A stretch of DNA of 64,000 nt, taken from positions 62,001 to 126,000 of the forward strand of contig CAZVYX010000007.1 in assembly GCA_964631725.1 (NCBI GenBank), written 5' to 3'. The stretch is from GCA-2731375 sp964631725. Its GTDB lineage: Bacteria; Pseudomonadota; Alphaproteobacteria; GCA-2731375. Every line of letters begins with the position of its first letter. Within the stretch, counting starts at the first letter, position 1. The notes under the pieces were generated by a model. The model had not been told where the DNA came from and did no database searches. It was given only the letters and a program-made list of their open reading frames with translations. Below are positions 43,862-53,232 of the stretch, one piece after another. The position numbers and the translations under genes were made by a program.

Positions 43862-45352
43862 ATGCGCCTGACCATCGCGGAGAATGTCGCGGTCCGCGCC
43901 CTGGCCCATCCCGAACGCACGGCCATTGAAGTTCTGGATGGCGGACCGACGTTGACCTATGGCCAGGTCTGGTGCCGCACAGTGGCCCTGGCCGAGGCCC
44001 TGGCCGGCGCGGAGGCGGGCCGCCATGGCCGCATGGTGGCGTTGTTGCTGCCCAACGAGGCCGATGGCGTGCTGGCCTTTATGGCCTGCCAGTTGGCCGG
44101 CGTGGCGGCGGTGCCCATTTCGACCCGTCTGGCGGAGCCGGAAATCCGCTTCGTGGTAGAGGATTCGGATGCCAAGGTCATCCTCGCGGGAGGCCCCTTT
44201 GCCGAAACCGCCGCGAACTTGGGCGTCAAGGTTATCCGGGTGGAGGATATCGCGACACCCGACAGGGTTGACCGTCCCGTGCTGGGCGAGGCCGGGCGCG
44301 GCACGGAACCCTGCGTCGTCGGCTATACCTCCGGCACCACGGGTTTTCCCAAGGGTGCGCTCTATTCCAACGATCATTATCTGACCGGCTTGATGCGCTG
44401 GGGCTGGGAGTTCGGCATCACGGCGGATCAGGTGATGCTGGTGCCGGGGCCGCTGTTTCATCTCTCCTACGCCGGGCTGTCCATGACGGCGCTGTGTATC
44501 GGCGCCCGCATCCGTATCATGCCCGAATTCCGGGCCGATCTGGCGCTATCGGAACTGAGCGATCACTGCACCCATGCTTTTCTGGTCCCCTCCATGACCA
44601 CGATGATCGAGGAGGAATGGCGCCGCCAGGGCCAGCCGCCCATCGATGCCTTCCGCCTGATGATCTCCTCCGGCGCACCGGGTCCGCTATCCATGACCAA
44701 GACGGCGATGGAGATGTTTCACAACGCCAAGGTCACCGAGGCCTATGGCTGGACCGAGGGCGGTTGGGTCACGTTCGAGATCAAGGACGCGGAGACCCTG
44801 CTGGCGCACTCGGTCGGCTGGCCCATGTTCGGCAACGAAGTGGCGGTGTTCAACGAAGCCGGCGAGCCCTGCGGCGTGGGCGAGGCCGGCGAGGTCGGCG
44901 TCAAAAGCCTGACCCATTTTGATGGCTACCTGGGCAACGAAGAGGCGACGGAAGCCATCTGGCACCGGGGCTATGTAATCTCCGGCGATATCGGTATCTG
45001 GCAGGCGGACGGCCGGCTGTGCATCGTCGACCGCAAGAAGGACATGATCATCTCGGGCGGCGAGAACATCTATACGGCGGAGGTCGAACGCATCGTGCAC
45101 GAACATCCGAACGTGCTGGAAGCGGCCGTCGTCGGCCTGCCCGACGAGCGCTGGGGCGAACTTGTCACGGCCCTTGTCGTACCGCGCGAGGGCACGGCCA
45201 TCGAGGGTTCGGAGTTGGAAGCCTTCTGCCGCGACCGCCTGGCCGCCTTTAAGGTCCCCCGCCGTGTCGAGGTGGTCGATGAGTTGCCCCGCAACCCCAT
45301 GGGCAAGGTGCAGAAGTTCAAAATTATCGAGGCGTTGGGCGCAAAGGAATAA
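43862..45352 (+). CDS. AMP-dependent acyl-CoA ligase
   Basis: ANL-superfamily acid:CoA ligase of 496 residues. The P-loop is YTSGTTGFPKGALYS, followed by YGWTEGGWV, the hinge region SGDIGIWQADGRLCIVDRKKDMIISGGENIY and the catalytic lysine near the C-terminus in NPMGKVQKFKI. It activates a carboxylic acid by adenylation and loads it on CoA. As last gene of the lyase/HpaB/ketosynthase operon it probably supplies the acyl-CoA used or modified by its neighbours. GGGGAGAG precedes the start. Confidence 0.93.
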   Translation: MRLTIAENVAVRALAHPERTAIEVLDGGPTLTYGQVWCRTVALAEALAGAEAGRHGRMVALLLPNEADGVLAFMACQLAGVAAVPISTRLAEPEIRFVVEDSDAKVILAGGPFAETAANLGVKVIRVEDIATPDRVDRPVLGEAGRGTEPCVVGYTSGTTGFPKGALYSNDHYLTGLMRWGWEFGITADQVMLVPGPLFHLSYAGLSMTALCIGARIRIMPEFRADLALSELSDHCTHAFLVPSMTTMIEEEWRRQGQPPIDAFRLMISSGAPGPLSMTKTAMEMFHNAKVTEAYGWTEGGWVTFEIKDAETLLAHSVGWPMFGNEVAVFNEAGEPCGVGEAGEVGVKSLTHFDGYLGNEEATEAIWHRGYVISGDIGIWQADGRLCIVDRKKDMIISGGENIYTAEVERIVHEHPNVLEAAVVGLPDERWGELVTALVVPREGTAIEGSELEAFCRDRLAAFKVPRRVEVVDELPRNPMGKVQKFKIIEALGAKE

Positions 45353-45446
45353 GCTTGCCACCGCAGGCCGGTGCCTCATTACTCCGCATCAATCCTGACA
45401 GTGTTGTCTTCAGAATCACGAAAGGTGCGCTGTACCGAGGCCGCGC

Positions 45447-46769
45447 CTAGTCAATTTGAAGATTCTTTGCCCGGCCAAGACCGGCGCCCCCCAGGCGCGC
45501 GCCCTCCAGCGAGGCATTCAGCATATTGGCGTTGGCCAGTTTGGCGCCCCGTAAATCGGCGTTTCGCAGATCGGCATCCTGCATGTCCGAACGCTCCAAA
45601 TCCGCACCCGAAAGGTTGGCCGAGCGCAGGTCGGTGCCGCGAAGACGGGCCGACCTAATTCTTGTCAGGGATAGATGGCCATGCCGATCCTGCAACGGCA
45701 TTCCGCTCAAGTCAGCATTTCGCAAATCGGCACCGTCAAGGTTGGCATGATTTAGATGCGCGCCCCTGAGATCGGCGCCATTGAGATTGGCCCGCCGCAA
45801 ATCCGCGAAGGCGAAATCAGTCCGTAGCAAGAGCGCCGACGAAAAATCCGCACCGCTCAACAGGGCATAGGAAAAAATTCCCAATGCAAGGTTCACACCT
45901 GACATTTTGCGGTCGCGCAAATCCATCGACGAGAAATCCGCCTGAGTACCATCGGCGCCGCCGCTCCTGACCCAGCGTTCGTTGGCGGCAACCATGGCAT
46001 CCAGGTTCTCGGGCTTTACCGCCGCCCGTTGGGGCAAATTGGCGGATCGCATTTCCGGCGCTTCGAGGGCATCGGGGTCCATGACCGCGCCATCAAGAAC
46101 ACTTTGCGAAAAATCAGCGCCACCAATATTGGCGCCGCTGAGATCCACGCCTCTTAGATCAACTTCAACAAGGCTTGCCTGCGCCAGGTTGGCGCCCGTG
46201 AGATCGGCCCCGGTCAAGATTGATTTTCGTAGATCAGCTTGCCCCAGATCTGAATATCTGAGCACGGCATCGGTAAAGTCGTTGTTGATCGTCAGGCTGT
46301 GTTGCATGCGCGCTTCGGAAAAATTGGCGCCGCGCGCTTTCGCCGCGACGATTTCGGCGACGTGGCGCTCGAATGTGGCGCCGGAAGCATCACCGGTCTC
46401 CGAATAACGCGCCAAAGTGATGTCGCCAAGATTGGCGCCGGTCAAATTGGTGTTGCTCATGTCGGTGCCACGAAATCTCGCGCCACGCAAATCCGCATCG
46501 CTCAGATCAGTGCTTGAAAGATCCGCGGCGGAAAAATCGGCACAGATCAAGTTGGCGCGGCGGAATACCGACCGGGCGAGAATGCCGAACTGAAACTTAC
46601 TCTCGGCGAAGTCGGCTCCGGAAAAGTCAAGGTCCGACAAATCCATGCCGCTCAGGTCATGGCGGGCCAACGCGGCACTCTTGCCACTGGTATTGTCGCG
46701 CAGAAACTTGGCGTGCTCGGCGCAAATTGCCCGCAATTGAGCATCGGTGATGTCTTCAAGCTTTTCCAT
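45447..46769 (-). CDS. Pentapeptide-repeat protein
   Basis: A 440-residue protein whose body (about residue 40 to the C-terminus) is built from A(D/N)Lxx-type pentapeptides such as ADLSS, ANLIC and ADFSS, predicting a long right-handed quadrilateral beta-helix. The first 35 residues (EDITDAQLRAICAEHAKFL) form a helical cap common in proteobacterial family members. No signal peptide is seen, so it is probably cytoplasmic. The ATG at 46769 is preferred over a TTG at 46826. The function is unknown; relatives include DNA-mimic gyrase protectors and many uncharacterised proteins. Confidence 0.9.
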   Translation of the reverse strand: MEKLEDITDAQLRAICAEHAKFLRDNTSGKSAALARHDLSGMDLSDLDFSGADFAESKFQFGILARSVFRRANLICADFSAADLSSTDLSDADLRGARFRGTDMSNTNLTGANLGDITLARYSETGDASGATFERHVAEIVAAKARGANFSEARMQHSLTINNDFTDAVLRYSDLGQADLRKSILTGADLTGANLAQASLVEVDLRGVDLSGANIGGADFSQSVLDGAVMDPDALEAPEMRSANLPQRAAVKPENLDAMVAANERWVRSGGADGTQADFSSMDLRDRKMSGVNLALGIFSYALLSGADFSSALLLRTDFAFADLRRANLNGADLRGAHLNHANLDGADLRNADLSGMPLQDRHGHLSLTRIRSARLRGTDLRSANLSGADLERSDMQDADLRNADLRGAKLANANMLNASLEGARLGGAGLGRAKNLQID

Positions 46770-47097
46770 TAGTACAAAATAATTCTCGTTTGTAAAAGGG
46801 GCCAAAGCAGCTGGCGTGGTATGCAACGCATCTTTACCAAAAATAGTAAAGATTTTTTGACAATTTGCTGATTATTCCAATTGCGGTGTTTTTCCTGAGT
46901 TGTTGCCTGGGTACACCGCATAGATCTCGACAAAATTTTCTTCAGGACCACGGTAGAAACCCGTGCAGAACCGCCAATGCGGCGGGTCTGTAATTGCGAT
47001 GACAAATTGCGGTGATGGTTTACTTTATTCCGTCGCTGTAATCCCTCATGGTAATCCAGGAAACTACAGCGTGATAATGGATAGGGAGATGGTTGTC
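46770..47097. other. AT-rich divergent spacer
   Basis: About 328 bases between the pentapeptide gene (minus) and the exported amidohydrolase (plus). It is visibly richer in A and T than the rest of the window. It holds the inverted repeat at 46831-46852 and a TTGACA at 46857-46862 without a good -10 partner. Short frames here show no family features, and no RNA gene is recognised. Confidence 0.6.
46831..46852. promoter_or_regulatory. Inverted repeat TCTTTAC/GTAAAGA
   Basis: TCTTTAC at 46831-46837 and GTAAAGA at 46846-46852 are perfect complements around eight A/T-rich bases. The site lies 62-83 bases upstream of the pentapeptide gene and may be its operator. Confidence 0.35.
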
Positions 47098-48000
47098 ATG
47101 AATAACATTTGCCGCCTTCTGATGCCTGTGATGACGGCGGTCGCGCTGTTGATGGGCATGACCACCTCCGCATTCGCCGACGATAGTGCCAAGCATATCG
47201 GCAGGGATATTGCGTCAATCCCCCTGTTCGATGCCCACGTTCATTACAAGGAACCGGCCTGGGGCCCCTTTCCCCCGGCGACCGTATTGCAATTGATGGA
47301 TAAATCCGGGGTTGCCATGGCGCTGGTGTCCTCGACCCCGGACGAGGGCACGATCAAGCTATGGCAATATGCGCCGAACCGCATCGTGCCGGAACTTCGC
47401 CCCTATCATGGCCAAGCGGGTTCGGGAAACTGGACCAAGGCGCCGGGCATGTTCGAGTATTTGCTGCAGCGGCTGGAGCAATATCCGCACCAGGGCATCG
47501 GCGAATTTCACCTGCACGGCATCGATCCCAGCGATGAAACCCTGTTGCGGCAAATCGCCGAGCAGGCGGTATCACGAGACATCTACATCCATGTGCATTC
47601 CGGCAAGGCGCCGGTTGATCTGCTTTTCTCCCTTGAGCCGAAGCTGAAGATCATTTGGGCCCACGCGGGCATGTCCGAACCCGCCGAGACTGTCGAAGCC
47701 ATGATGGCCACCTACAAGGCGCTGTACGCGGATACCTCGTTCCGCGAGGGCGATATCCTAACTTCGCGGGGCACGGTTGATCCCGCCTGGCGCCGGGTGC
47801 TCGAGCGCTTCCCGGACCGCTTCATGGTCGGCTCCGACACCTGGGTAAACGGGCAATGGGCCAACTATGAGCGGATCATCGCGGTGAACAGACTATGGCT
47901 CAGCCAATTCCCCCGCCCCATCGCCGAAAAAATTGCCTTCAAGAACGCGGAGCGCCTGTTCGGCCGGAGCGTCGATAAACATCTGATCGGTCAGCGATAG
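47098..48000 (+). CDS. Exported amidohydrolase family protein
   Basis: A 300-residue metal-dependent hydrolase with a Sec signal peptide (hydrophobic LLMPVMTAVALLMGM, probable cut after SAFA). The metal-binding residues are visible in LFDAHVHYKEP, GEFHLHGI, IHVHSGKAP, IIWAHAGMS and MVGSDTW. It belongs to the amidohydrolase_2 group and should act in the periplasm. The ATG at 47098 has GGGAG nine bases upstream; in-frame starts at 47089 and 47077 are possible. It stands alone between two minus-strand genes. The substrate is unknown. Confidence 0.9.
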   Translation: MNNICRLLMPVMTAVALLMGMTTSAFADDSAKHIGRDIASIPLFDAHVHYKEPAWGPFPPATVLQLMDKSGVAMALVSSTPDEGTIKLWQYAPNRIVPELRPYHGQAGSGNWTKAPGMFEYLLQRLEQYPHQGIGEFHLHGIDPSDETLLRQIAEQAVSRDIYIHVHSGKAPVDLLFSLEPKLKIIWAHAGMSEPAETVEAMMATYKALYADTSFREGDILTSRGTVDPAWRRVLERFPDRFMVGSDTWVNGQWANYERIIAVNRLWLSQFPRPIAEKIAFKNAERLFGRSVDKHLIGQR

Positions 48001-48027
48001 CCAAACCCGCCGCCGCGGGCGCAGGCA

Positions 48028-48957
48028 TTATGACATATAGTCCGCCAGGGCAGCATATGTCCTCTCGCTGGATACCTCGTCCTGGGCGGCAACCTGAATG
48101 CGCAAATCCGTCGCTCCCGCCCCGGCGTATTCCGCCAGCCCATCCAAAACCTGCTGCCAGCTACCGATCAAGTGCAGATCGGAAGGATCATCGAGGCCTT
48201 CGTGCTTGGTGGCATTGGCATAAGACGGGTTCGATTGGTATTGCGCGGCGATTTCGCGCGCCAGTGCCTTTGCCCCCGCGAAATCGTCGGTGACGCAGAT
48301 CCGCACCAGGGCCATGATGCGCGGGCTGTCGCCGCGGCCGGCAGCCTCGGCGCCGGCTTGCAGGTTCGGCAGGATGTAGGAGGATATGGTCCGCGGCCCG
48401 CATTGCCCCAGCGTCGTGCCACTTAGCCTGGCGCCGGCAAACCGCAACATCCTTGGGCCAAGCGCCGCCAGCAGAATGGGCGTCGGCCCCGCCTCGATCG
48501 CGAGCTTGGCATGCGCGGAGACCTGCTCGCCGTCCGTATCCGCCGGCTTATCCGCCAGCAACGGCTCCAACGCCTCGATGAACTCGCGCGCGTAGGAAAA
48601 GGGCTTGTCCCAGGAAAGGCCGAGCGCGTCCTCGACATGGCGCTTGGAGGCGGTTCCTATACCAAGGGTGAACCGTCCGCCGACGGCGTTCTGCGCCGTC
48701 CGCACCAGTTGGGCGAGCCCGACGGGATGGCGGCCATACAGCGGCACCACGGAGGTGCCGACCTCGCCGATACCGGGAAAATCGCCGCCAATGCAGGCCA
48801 GCGCCACGATGGGATCGACGCCCGTGGCATGGGAAATCCAGAAGCTGTCGAAGCCCGCTGCCTCGGCAAATCGGGCCGCGCCGCGCGCTTCATCAATGGA
48901 TGCCAGCGTCGTGCCGCCAGCCAATCCCCAGCGGATACCAAAGCGGTCATTCGTCAT
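48028..48957 (-). CDS. LLM-class flavin-dependent oxidoreductase
   Basis: Luciferase-like monooxygenase fold protein of 309 residues using FMN or F420. It begins FGIRWGLAGGTTLASIDEARGAARFAEAAGFDSFW (landmarks FAEAAGFDSFWISH), has GGRFTLGIGTASK and LLAALGPRMLRFAG, all typical for the family. It lies three bases after the flavin monooxygenase gene in the minus-strand operon, so the two flavoenzymes probably act on the same compound. Substrate and cofactor are not decided by the sequence. Confidence 0.9.
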   Translation of the reverse strand: MTNDRFGIRWGLAGGTTLASIDEARGAARFAEAAGFDSFWISHATGVDPIVALACIGGDFPGIGEVGTSVVPLYGRHPVGLAQLVRTAQNAVGGRFTLGIGTASKRHVEDALGLSWDKPFSYAREFIEALEPLLADKPADTDGEQVSAHAKLAIEAGPTPILLAALGPRMLRFAGARLSGTTLGQCGPRTISSYILPNLQAGAEAAGRGDSPRIMALVRICVTDDFAGAKALAREIAAQYQSNPSYANATKHEGLDDPSDLHLIGSWQQVLDGLAEYAGAGATDLRIQVAAQDEVSSERTYAALADYMS

Positions 48958-48960
48958 AGT

Positions 48961-50508
48961 TCACTCGGCCGCCACGTCGGAACGCCCGCCCGGGCGGTAG
49001 ACGAACATCTCGTCCTCCAGATCGATCGCGGGAAACTCATTCCGCTCCCGCCAATAGTCCTGGGTGTGCTGCCAATCCCGCTTGTCGCCGCGCCTGGGCA
49101 AGATCGACATCGCACGCTTCAGGTAGTTGGGGTTAAAATTGTCCTCGTCCATCCAGTCCGACAACGGCATATCCTGGTCCTGCTGGCGCAGCGCCGGCTC
49201 CACGCTCTTCGCGCCGCTCGCCTTCATGTGGTTCAGCAGGCGGCAGACGAATTCCGCGATCAGCTCGCTGCGCAGCGTCCAACTGGCCCGGAAATAGCCG
49301 AATACCCAGGCCATGTTCGGCACGCCCGTAAACATCATGCCGCGATAGGTGACCGTGTCGTGGAAATCCAGCGGCTTGCCGTCGATGGCAAAGGCAATAT
49401 CGCCCATGATGTTCATGTTGAAGCCCGTGGCGGTGACGATGATATCGGCCTCCAGCTCATCACCCGATTGTAAAAGGATGCCCTTTTCGGTGAACCGCTC
49501 GATTTGATCGGTGACAACGGAAGCCTTGCCGGCGTTGATGCCATGGAACAGATCGCCATCCGGAACGAAGGCGAGGCGCTGGCGCCATGGCTGGTAGGTG
49601 GGCGTGAAGTGCTTGTCCACGTCATAGTCGGGACCGAGCAACTCGCGCACCTGCCCCAACAGTTCCTTCTTCACCAGCTCGGGCGTCTCAAAGCACATAT
49701 CGGTAAAGGCCGATTGATCGTACAGGATTTTGCGCCGGGTGATGTCGTGGATCACATCCTCGTCGACCTGGAGCTCGCGCAGGGTCTCGGCAATCTCGAT
49801 GGCGTTGCGCCCGCTGCGGAAATAGGTTGGTGAGCGCTGCAGCATGGTGACATGGGCCGCCGACCCCGCCATCGCCGGAATGACCGTCGCCGCCGTCGCG
49901 CCGGAGCCGATGACCAGGACATTCTTATCGGCATAGTCCAGATCTTCCGGCCAGTTCTCGGGGTGCGCGATCACGCCCTTGTAGTCGTCCATGCCCTGCC
50001 AATCGGGCGTATAGCCCTCGTGATGGCGGTAGTAGCCTTGGCACATCCACAGGAAATTGCAGGTGAGGCGGACCGTCTCGTTGGACTCCAGGCGCACGGC
50101 TTCGACGGTCCAAAGACTGTCTTCGTGGGACCAGTCGGCCTTGAGAATTTTGTGGCCGTATCGGATGTATTGCGCAAGATCGTTTTCTTCGATCACCTCG
50201 CCCATGTAGGAGAGGATTTCCTCCGCCGTCGCGATCGGCGGGCCAACCCAGGGCTTGAAGCTATAGCCGAAAGTGTGGAGATCGCTGTCCGAACGGATGC
50301 CGGGAAAGCGGTGCGTCCACCAGGTGCCGCCGAAGCTCTCTTCCGTCTCCAGAATGACGAAGCTCGTATCCGGGCACTCCTGGCGAAGATAGTAGGCGCC
50401 GCCGACGCCGGAAATACCCGCGCCGACGATCAGAACGTCGTAATGCTTGCCGGAGACGTCATCCCCCTGTTGGCCCGTGTTATTTGTCAATGTTTCCTGC
50501 TTCGCCAT
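48961..50508 (-). CDS. Baeyer-Villiger-type flavin monooxygenase
   Basis: A 515-residue NADPH/FAD monooxygenase. The FAD loop is IVGAGISGVGGAYYL, the NADPH loop VIGSGATAATVIPAMAG, and the BVMO fingerprint FxGxxxHxxxWP is matched by YKGVIAHPENWP (Tyr for Phe). It resembles EthA-type Baeyer-Villiger enzymes that insert oxygen next to a ketone. With the LLM oxidoreductase and two acyl-CoA dehydrogenases it suggests breakdown of a cyclic or branched ketone. It begins 153 bases downstream of the acyl-CoA dehydrogenase gene; nothing notable is seen in that spacer. Confidence 0.92.
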   Translation of the reverse strand: MAKQETLTNNTGQQGDDVSGKHYDVLIVGAGISGVGGAYYLRQECPDTSFVILETEESFGGTWWTHRFPGIRSDSDLHTFGYSFKPWVGPPIATAEEILSYMGEVIEENDLAQYIRYGHKILKADWSHEDSLWTVEAVRLESNETVRLTCNFLWMCQGYYRHHEGYTPDWQGMDDYKGVIAHPENWPEDLDYADKNVLVIGSGATAATVIPAMAGSAAHVTMLQRSPTYFRSGRNAIEIAETLRELQVDEDVIHDITRRKILYDQSAFTDMCFETPELVKKELLGQVRELLGPDYDVDKHFTPTYQPWRQRLAFVPDGDLFHGINAGKASVVTDQIERFTEKGILLQSGDELEADIIVTATGFNMNIMGDIAFAIDGKPLDFHDTVTYRGMMFTGVPNMAWVFGYFRASWTLRSELIAEFVCRLLNHMKASGAKSVEPALRQQDQDMPLSDWMDEDNFNPNYLKRAMSILPRRGDKRDWQHTQDYWRERNEFPAIDLEDEMFVYRPGGRSDVAAE

Positions 50509-50661
50509 TGTTGCGTGCTCCTACAATTTGGTTGGGCGGTTGCTCGAATCCCCTTGCCCATCCGGCGGTCTGACAATGGCCGCCAATATTCCCTGATAAT
50601 GCCATTGAATCCCGCTCCAGCGCCAGCCGGCATTCGGGCGGGAGAAGCCCTGCCCGTTCGA

Positions 50662-51888
50662 TCAGAGGCCGCTGGGGAGCTGATCGAATGGCAGCTCCTT
50701 GTCGACGCGGATATCGGGCGGCAGGCCAAGCACCCGTTCGCTGATGATATTGCGCAGAATTTCATCCGATCCCGCGGCGATCCTGCCGCCCGGCGCATCC
50801 AGCAATGCCTGTTGGTACATCGCCCGCATCGGCGCCTTTTCCGGATCCGTAATGCCGCCGCCCATGTCCAACAGATCCATGCCGAAATGGGCGATTTCCT
50901 GACGGCGAAAGCTGGATACCAGCTTCGAGACGGAATTCTCCGGACCGGGCCGCTCGCCCCGCGACAGCGCCGTCATCAAGCGCGCCCGGATCAGCTTTAC
51001 ACCCTGCGCCTTGATGTACCAATCGGCCAACTTCTCGCGCACCGCCGCATCCGCGATCGCCGGACCGTTCTCAAGCTCGGTCGTCCGGACCAAATCAAAG
51101 ATGTCCTCGAAATCAGGCGGCGGGCGGACGCCGGAACTGACCCGCTCATTCATCAACGTCGTGATCGCCACCTGCCAGCCCTGCCCGACATCGCCAAGGC
51201 GCTGGCTGTCGGGAATTCGCAGATCGGTCATGAAGACCTCGTTGAAATTCGCAAAGCCGGAAATTTGCCGGATCGGCCGAATTTCAATTCCAGGCGAGGT
51301 CATATCAAAGAAGAAATAGGTCAGGCCCTTGTGCTTCGGCGCCTCGGGGTCGCTGCGGGTGACCATGATCGCCATGTCCGCATAGTGCGCACCCGAAGTC
51401 CAGATTTTCTGGCCATTGATAACCCAATCGTCGCCATCGCGCACCGAGCGGGTACGCAGCCCCGCCAGATCCGATCCGCCGGCGGGTTCCGAGAAAAGCT
51501 GACACCAGATTTCATCGCCGCGCAGGGTGGCCGGCACATAGCGTTGCTTTTGCGCCTCGGTCGCGTAGGTCAGCATGGTCGGCACGGCCATGCCGTGGCT
51601 GATACTGAAAATCGGCGGCGGGATCAGATAATCGGTTTCCTCCTCCGCGAAGATAATCTGCTGCAGGCGTGTGCCGCCACGGCCGCCATACTCCTTGGGC
51701 AGGGCGATGCCGGAAAACCCGCCTTCGAATTTTTTGGCTTCCCAGGCGCGCGCGGCCGGGATCAACTCCGGTTCGCCGCGCCGATACTTATAGGTCTTGC
51801 CCGGGCCTTTGCGCTCGGCATTGTTTTCCAGCCAGTCGCGGGCTTCGGCGCGAAATTCAGCTTCCTCCGGTGTGTCGTTGAAATCCAT
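50662..51888 (-). CDS. Acyl-CoA dehydrogenase, alpha-type
   Basis: A 408-residue acyl-CoA dehydrogenase. Landmarks are IALPKEYGGRGGTRLQQIIF, WCQLFSEPAGGSDLAGLRTR, WVINGQKIWTSGAHYADMA and the C-terminal DAPGGRIAAGSDEILRNII. The ATG at 51888 is the natural start; the ORF open upstream overlaps its partner. It is co-transcribed with the gene at 51894-53024, and the two form an alpha/beta pair similar to the pair at 37855-40091. Confidence 0.93.
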   Translation of the reverse strand: MDFNDTPEEAEFRAEARDWLENNAERKGPGKTYKYRRGEPELIPAARAWEAKKFEGGFSGIALPKEYGGRGGTRLQQIIFAEEETDYLIPPPIFSISHGMAVPTMLTYATEAQKQRYVPATLRGDEIWCQLFSEPAGGSDLAGLRTRSVRDGDDWVINGQKIWTSGAHYADMAIMVTRSDPEAPKHKGLTYFFFDMTSPGIEIRPIRQISGFANFNEVFMTDLRIPDSQRLGDVGQGWQVAITTLMNERVSSGVRPPPDFEDIFDLVRTTELENGPAIADAAVREKLADWYIKAQGVKLIRARLMTALSRGERPGPENSVSKLVSSFRRQEIAHFGMDLLDMGGGITDPEKAPMRAMYQQALLDAPGGRIAAGSDEILRNIISERVLGLPPDIRVDKELPFDQLPSGL

Positions 51889-51893
51889 CGCCC

Positions 51894-53024
51894 CTACTCC
51901 TCTCCGCTGCTGTTGCGGGCCTCGAGATGGCTGACCAGCCGGTCTTTCCAAACCCGCTCGCCGCCGAGGGCAAGCGAAAGCAACTTCGCCCGCCGGTAAT
52001 ACAGATGACAGTCGAACTCCCAGGTGAAGCCCATGCCGCCATGGGTCTGGATGTTTTCCCGCGCCGCCAGATTGTAGGCCTCGCTGGCCGCGACACGGGC
52101 CGCCGCCGCCGCCGTTGGCAGATCAGGCGCATCCGTCGCAAGCGCCCAGGCGCCGTAGTAGGCATTGGCGCGCGCCAGTTCCGTTGCGACATAAATATCC
52201 GCCAGTTTATGTTTGATCGCCTGGTACGAACCGATCGCGCGTCCGAAAGCGAAACGGTTCTTGGCGTATTCCGTCGCCATGTCCAGGCAGGCTTGGGCGC
52301 CGCCGACCTGTTCGAACGCCATCAGGATCGCGGCGCGGTCGAAAATCGCCTGAGTGACCGGCCAACCCTCGCCCGGCTCGCCAAGCGGTTCGGCGAAGGT
52401 CCCTTCAAAGGCGATCTCCGCATGGGACCTGGTTGGGTCGATCATTTCCACCGGCTTGCGGCTGACGCCAGCGTCATTCAGGTCGACAAGGAACAGCGAC
52501 AGATCATTGCCGCCGCCCGAACGCGCCAGGACGATGGCAAAATCGGCGGTATCACCGTCCGCCACCGGAACCTTTGTCCCCTCGATCGCACCGTCTGTTG
52601 CCCGCGTTTGTACCGAGGCGGCGTTGGTAACACCGATGCCTTCCGCCACCGCCATGCAACCGATCCGTTCACCCGCCGCCAGGGCCGGCAAGTATTCCTG
52701 CTTTTGCAGGTCGCTACCCGCCATCAGCAGTGCCTCCGTCACCATATAGACGGAGGAGGAAAACGGCGTCGGCGCCAGGGTGCGCCCCAACTCCTCGGCG
52801 ATAACACAGAGGTCCTCGCCGCTCAGACCGGCGCCGCCATATTCCTCGGGAATGGTTGTACCGACCCAGCCAAGCTCGGCCATCCCGCGCCAAAGTTCCT
52901 CGTCGTAGGGTTTGGCGTCGTCTTCAAGAACCGCGCGCACGGCGTCCGGCGCCGAACGGTCGTCCAGGAATTTCCGCGCTTGATCGCGCAGCAAATACTG
53001 TTCTTCTGAAAAATCGAAATTCAT
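51894..53024 (-). CDS. Acyl-CoA dehydrogenase, beta-type partner
   Basis: A 376-residue acyl-CoA dehydrogenase homologue. It starts MNFDFSEEQYLLRDQARKFL and has TIPEEYGGAGLSGEDLCVIA and YAKNRFAFGRAIGSYQAIKH. The C-terminal end (HGGMGFTWEFDCHLYYRRAK) lacks the usual EGxxE catalytic segment, as in the non-catalytic half of heteromeric enzymes. It is the first gene of the minus-strand operon with the monooxygenases and is five bases before its partner. Confidence 0.92.
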   Translation of the reverse strand: MNFDFSEEQYLLRDQARKFLDDRSAPDAVRAVLEDDAKPYDEELWRGMAELGWVGTTIPEEYGGAGLSGEDLCVIAEELGRTLAPTPFSSSVYMVTEALLMAGSDLQKQEYLPALAAGERIGCMAVAEGIGVTNAASVQTRATDGAIEGTKVPVADGDTADFAIVLARSGGGNDLSLFLVDLNDAGVSRKPVEMIDPTRSHAEIAFEGTFAEPLGEPGEGWPVTQAIFDRAAILMAFEQVGGAQACLDMATEYAKNRFAFGRAIGSYQAIKHKLADIYVATELARANAYYGAWALATDAPDLPTAAAAARVAASEAYNLAARENIQTHGGMGFTWEFDCHLYYRRAKLLSLALGGERVWKDRLVSHLEARNSSGEE

Positions 53025-53232
53025 GCCGTCCCCGCCTAATCAGAACTTCGCGAATTATTGCGAATTGCTATGACCATATCAATTTGGCCCCGCCAGGCAA
53101 TGCAATCTTGGATAGCCTTGTTGGCGCGACAACACCGTGCCGGCGCCAACCTTCGCTGGCGCCGCCTGAACCGAATAAGGGCGCATAGGCCTTCGCCGGG
53201 AATTTGGCTTGCTCCCGCTTCCGGCGTTCCGC

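Noticed and set aside
46769..47005. Small minus-strand frame in the AT-rich spacer
   Set aside because: No ribosome site or family features, and it lies in the promoter region of the pentapeptide gene.
49852..51999. Plus-strand open frame of 715 codons
   Set aside because: Antisense shadow of the monooxygenase and acyl-CoA dehydrogenase genes, Arg-rich with no recognisable domain.
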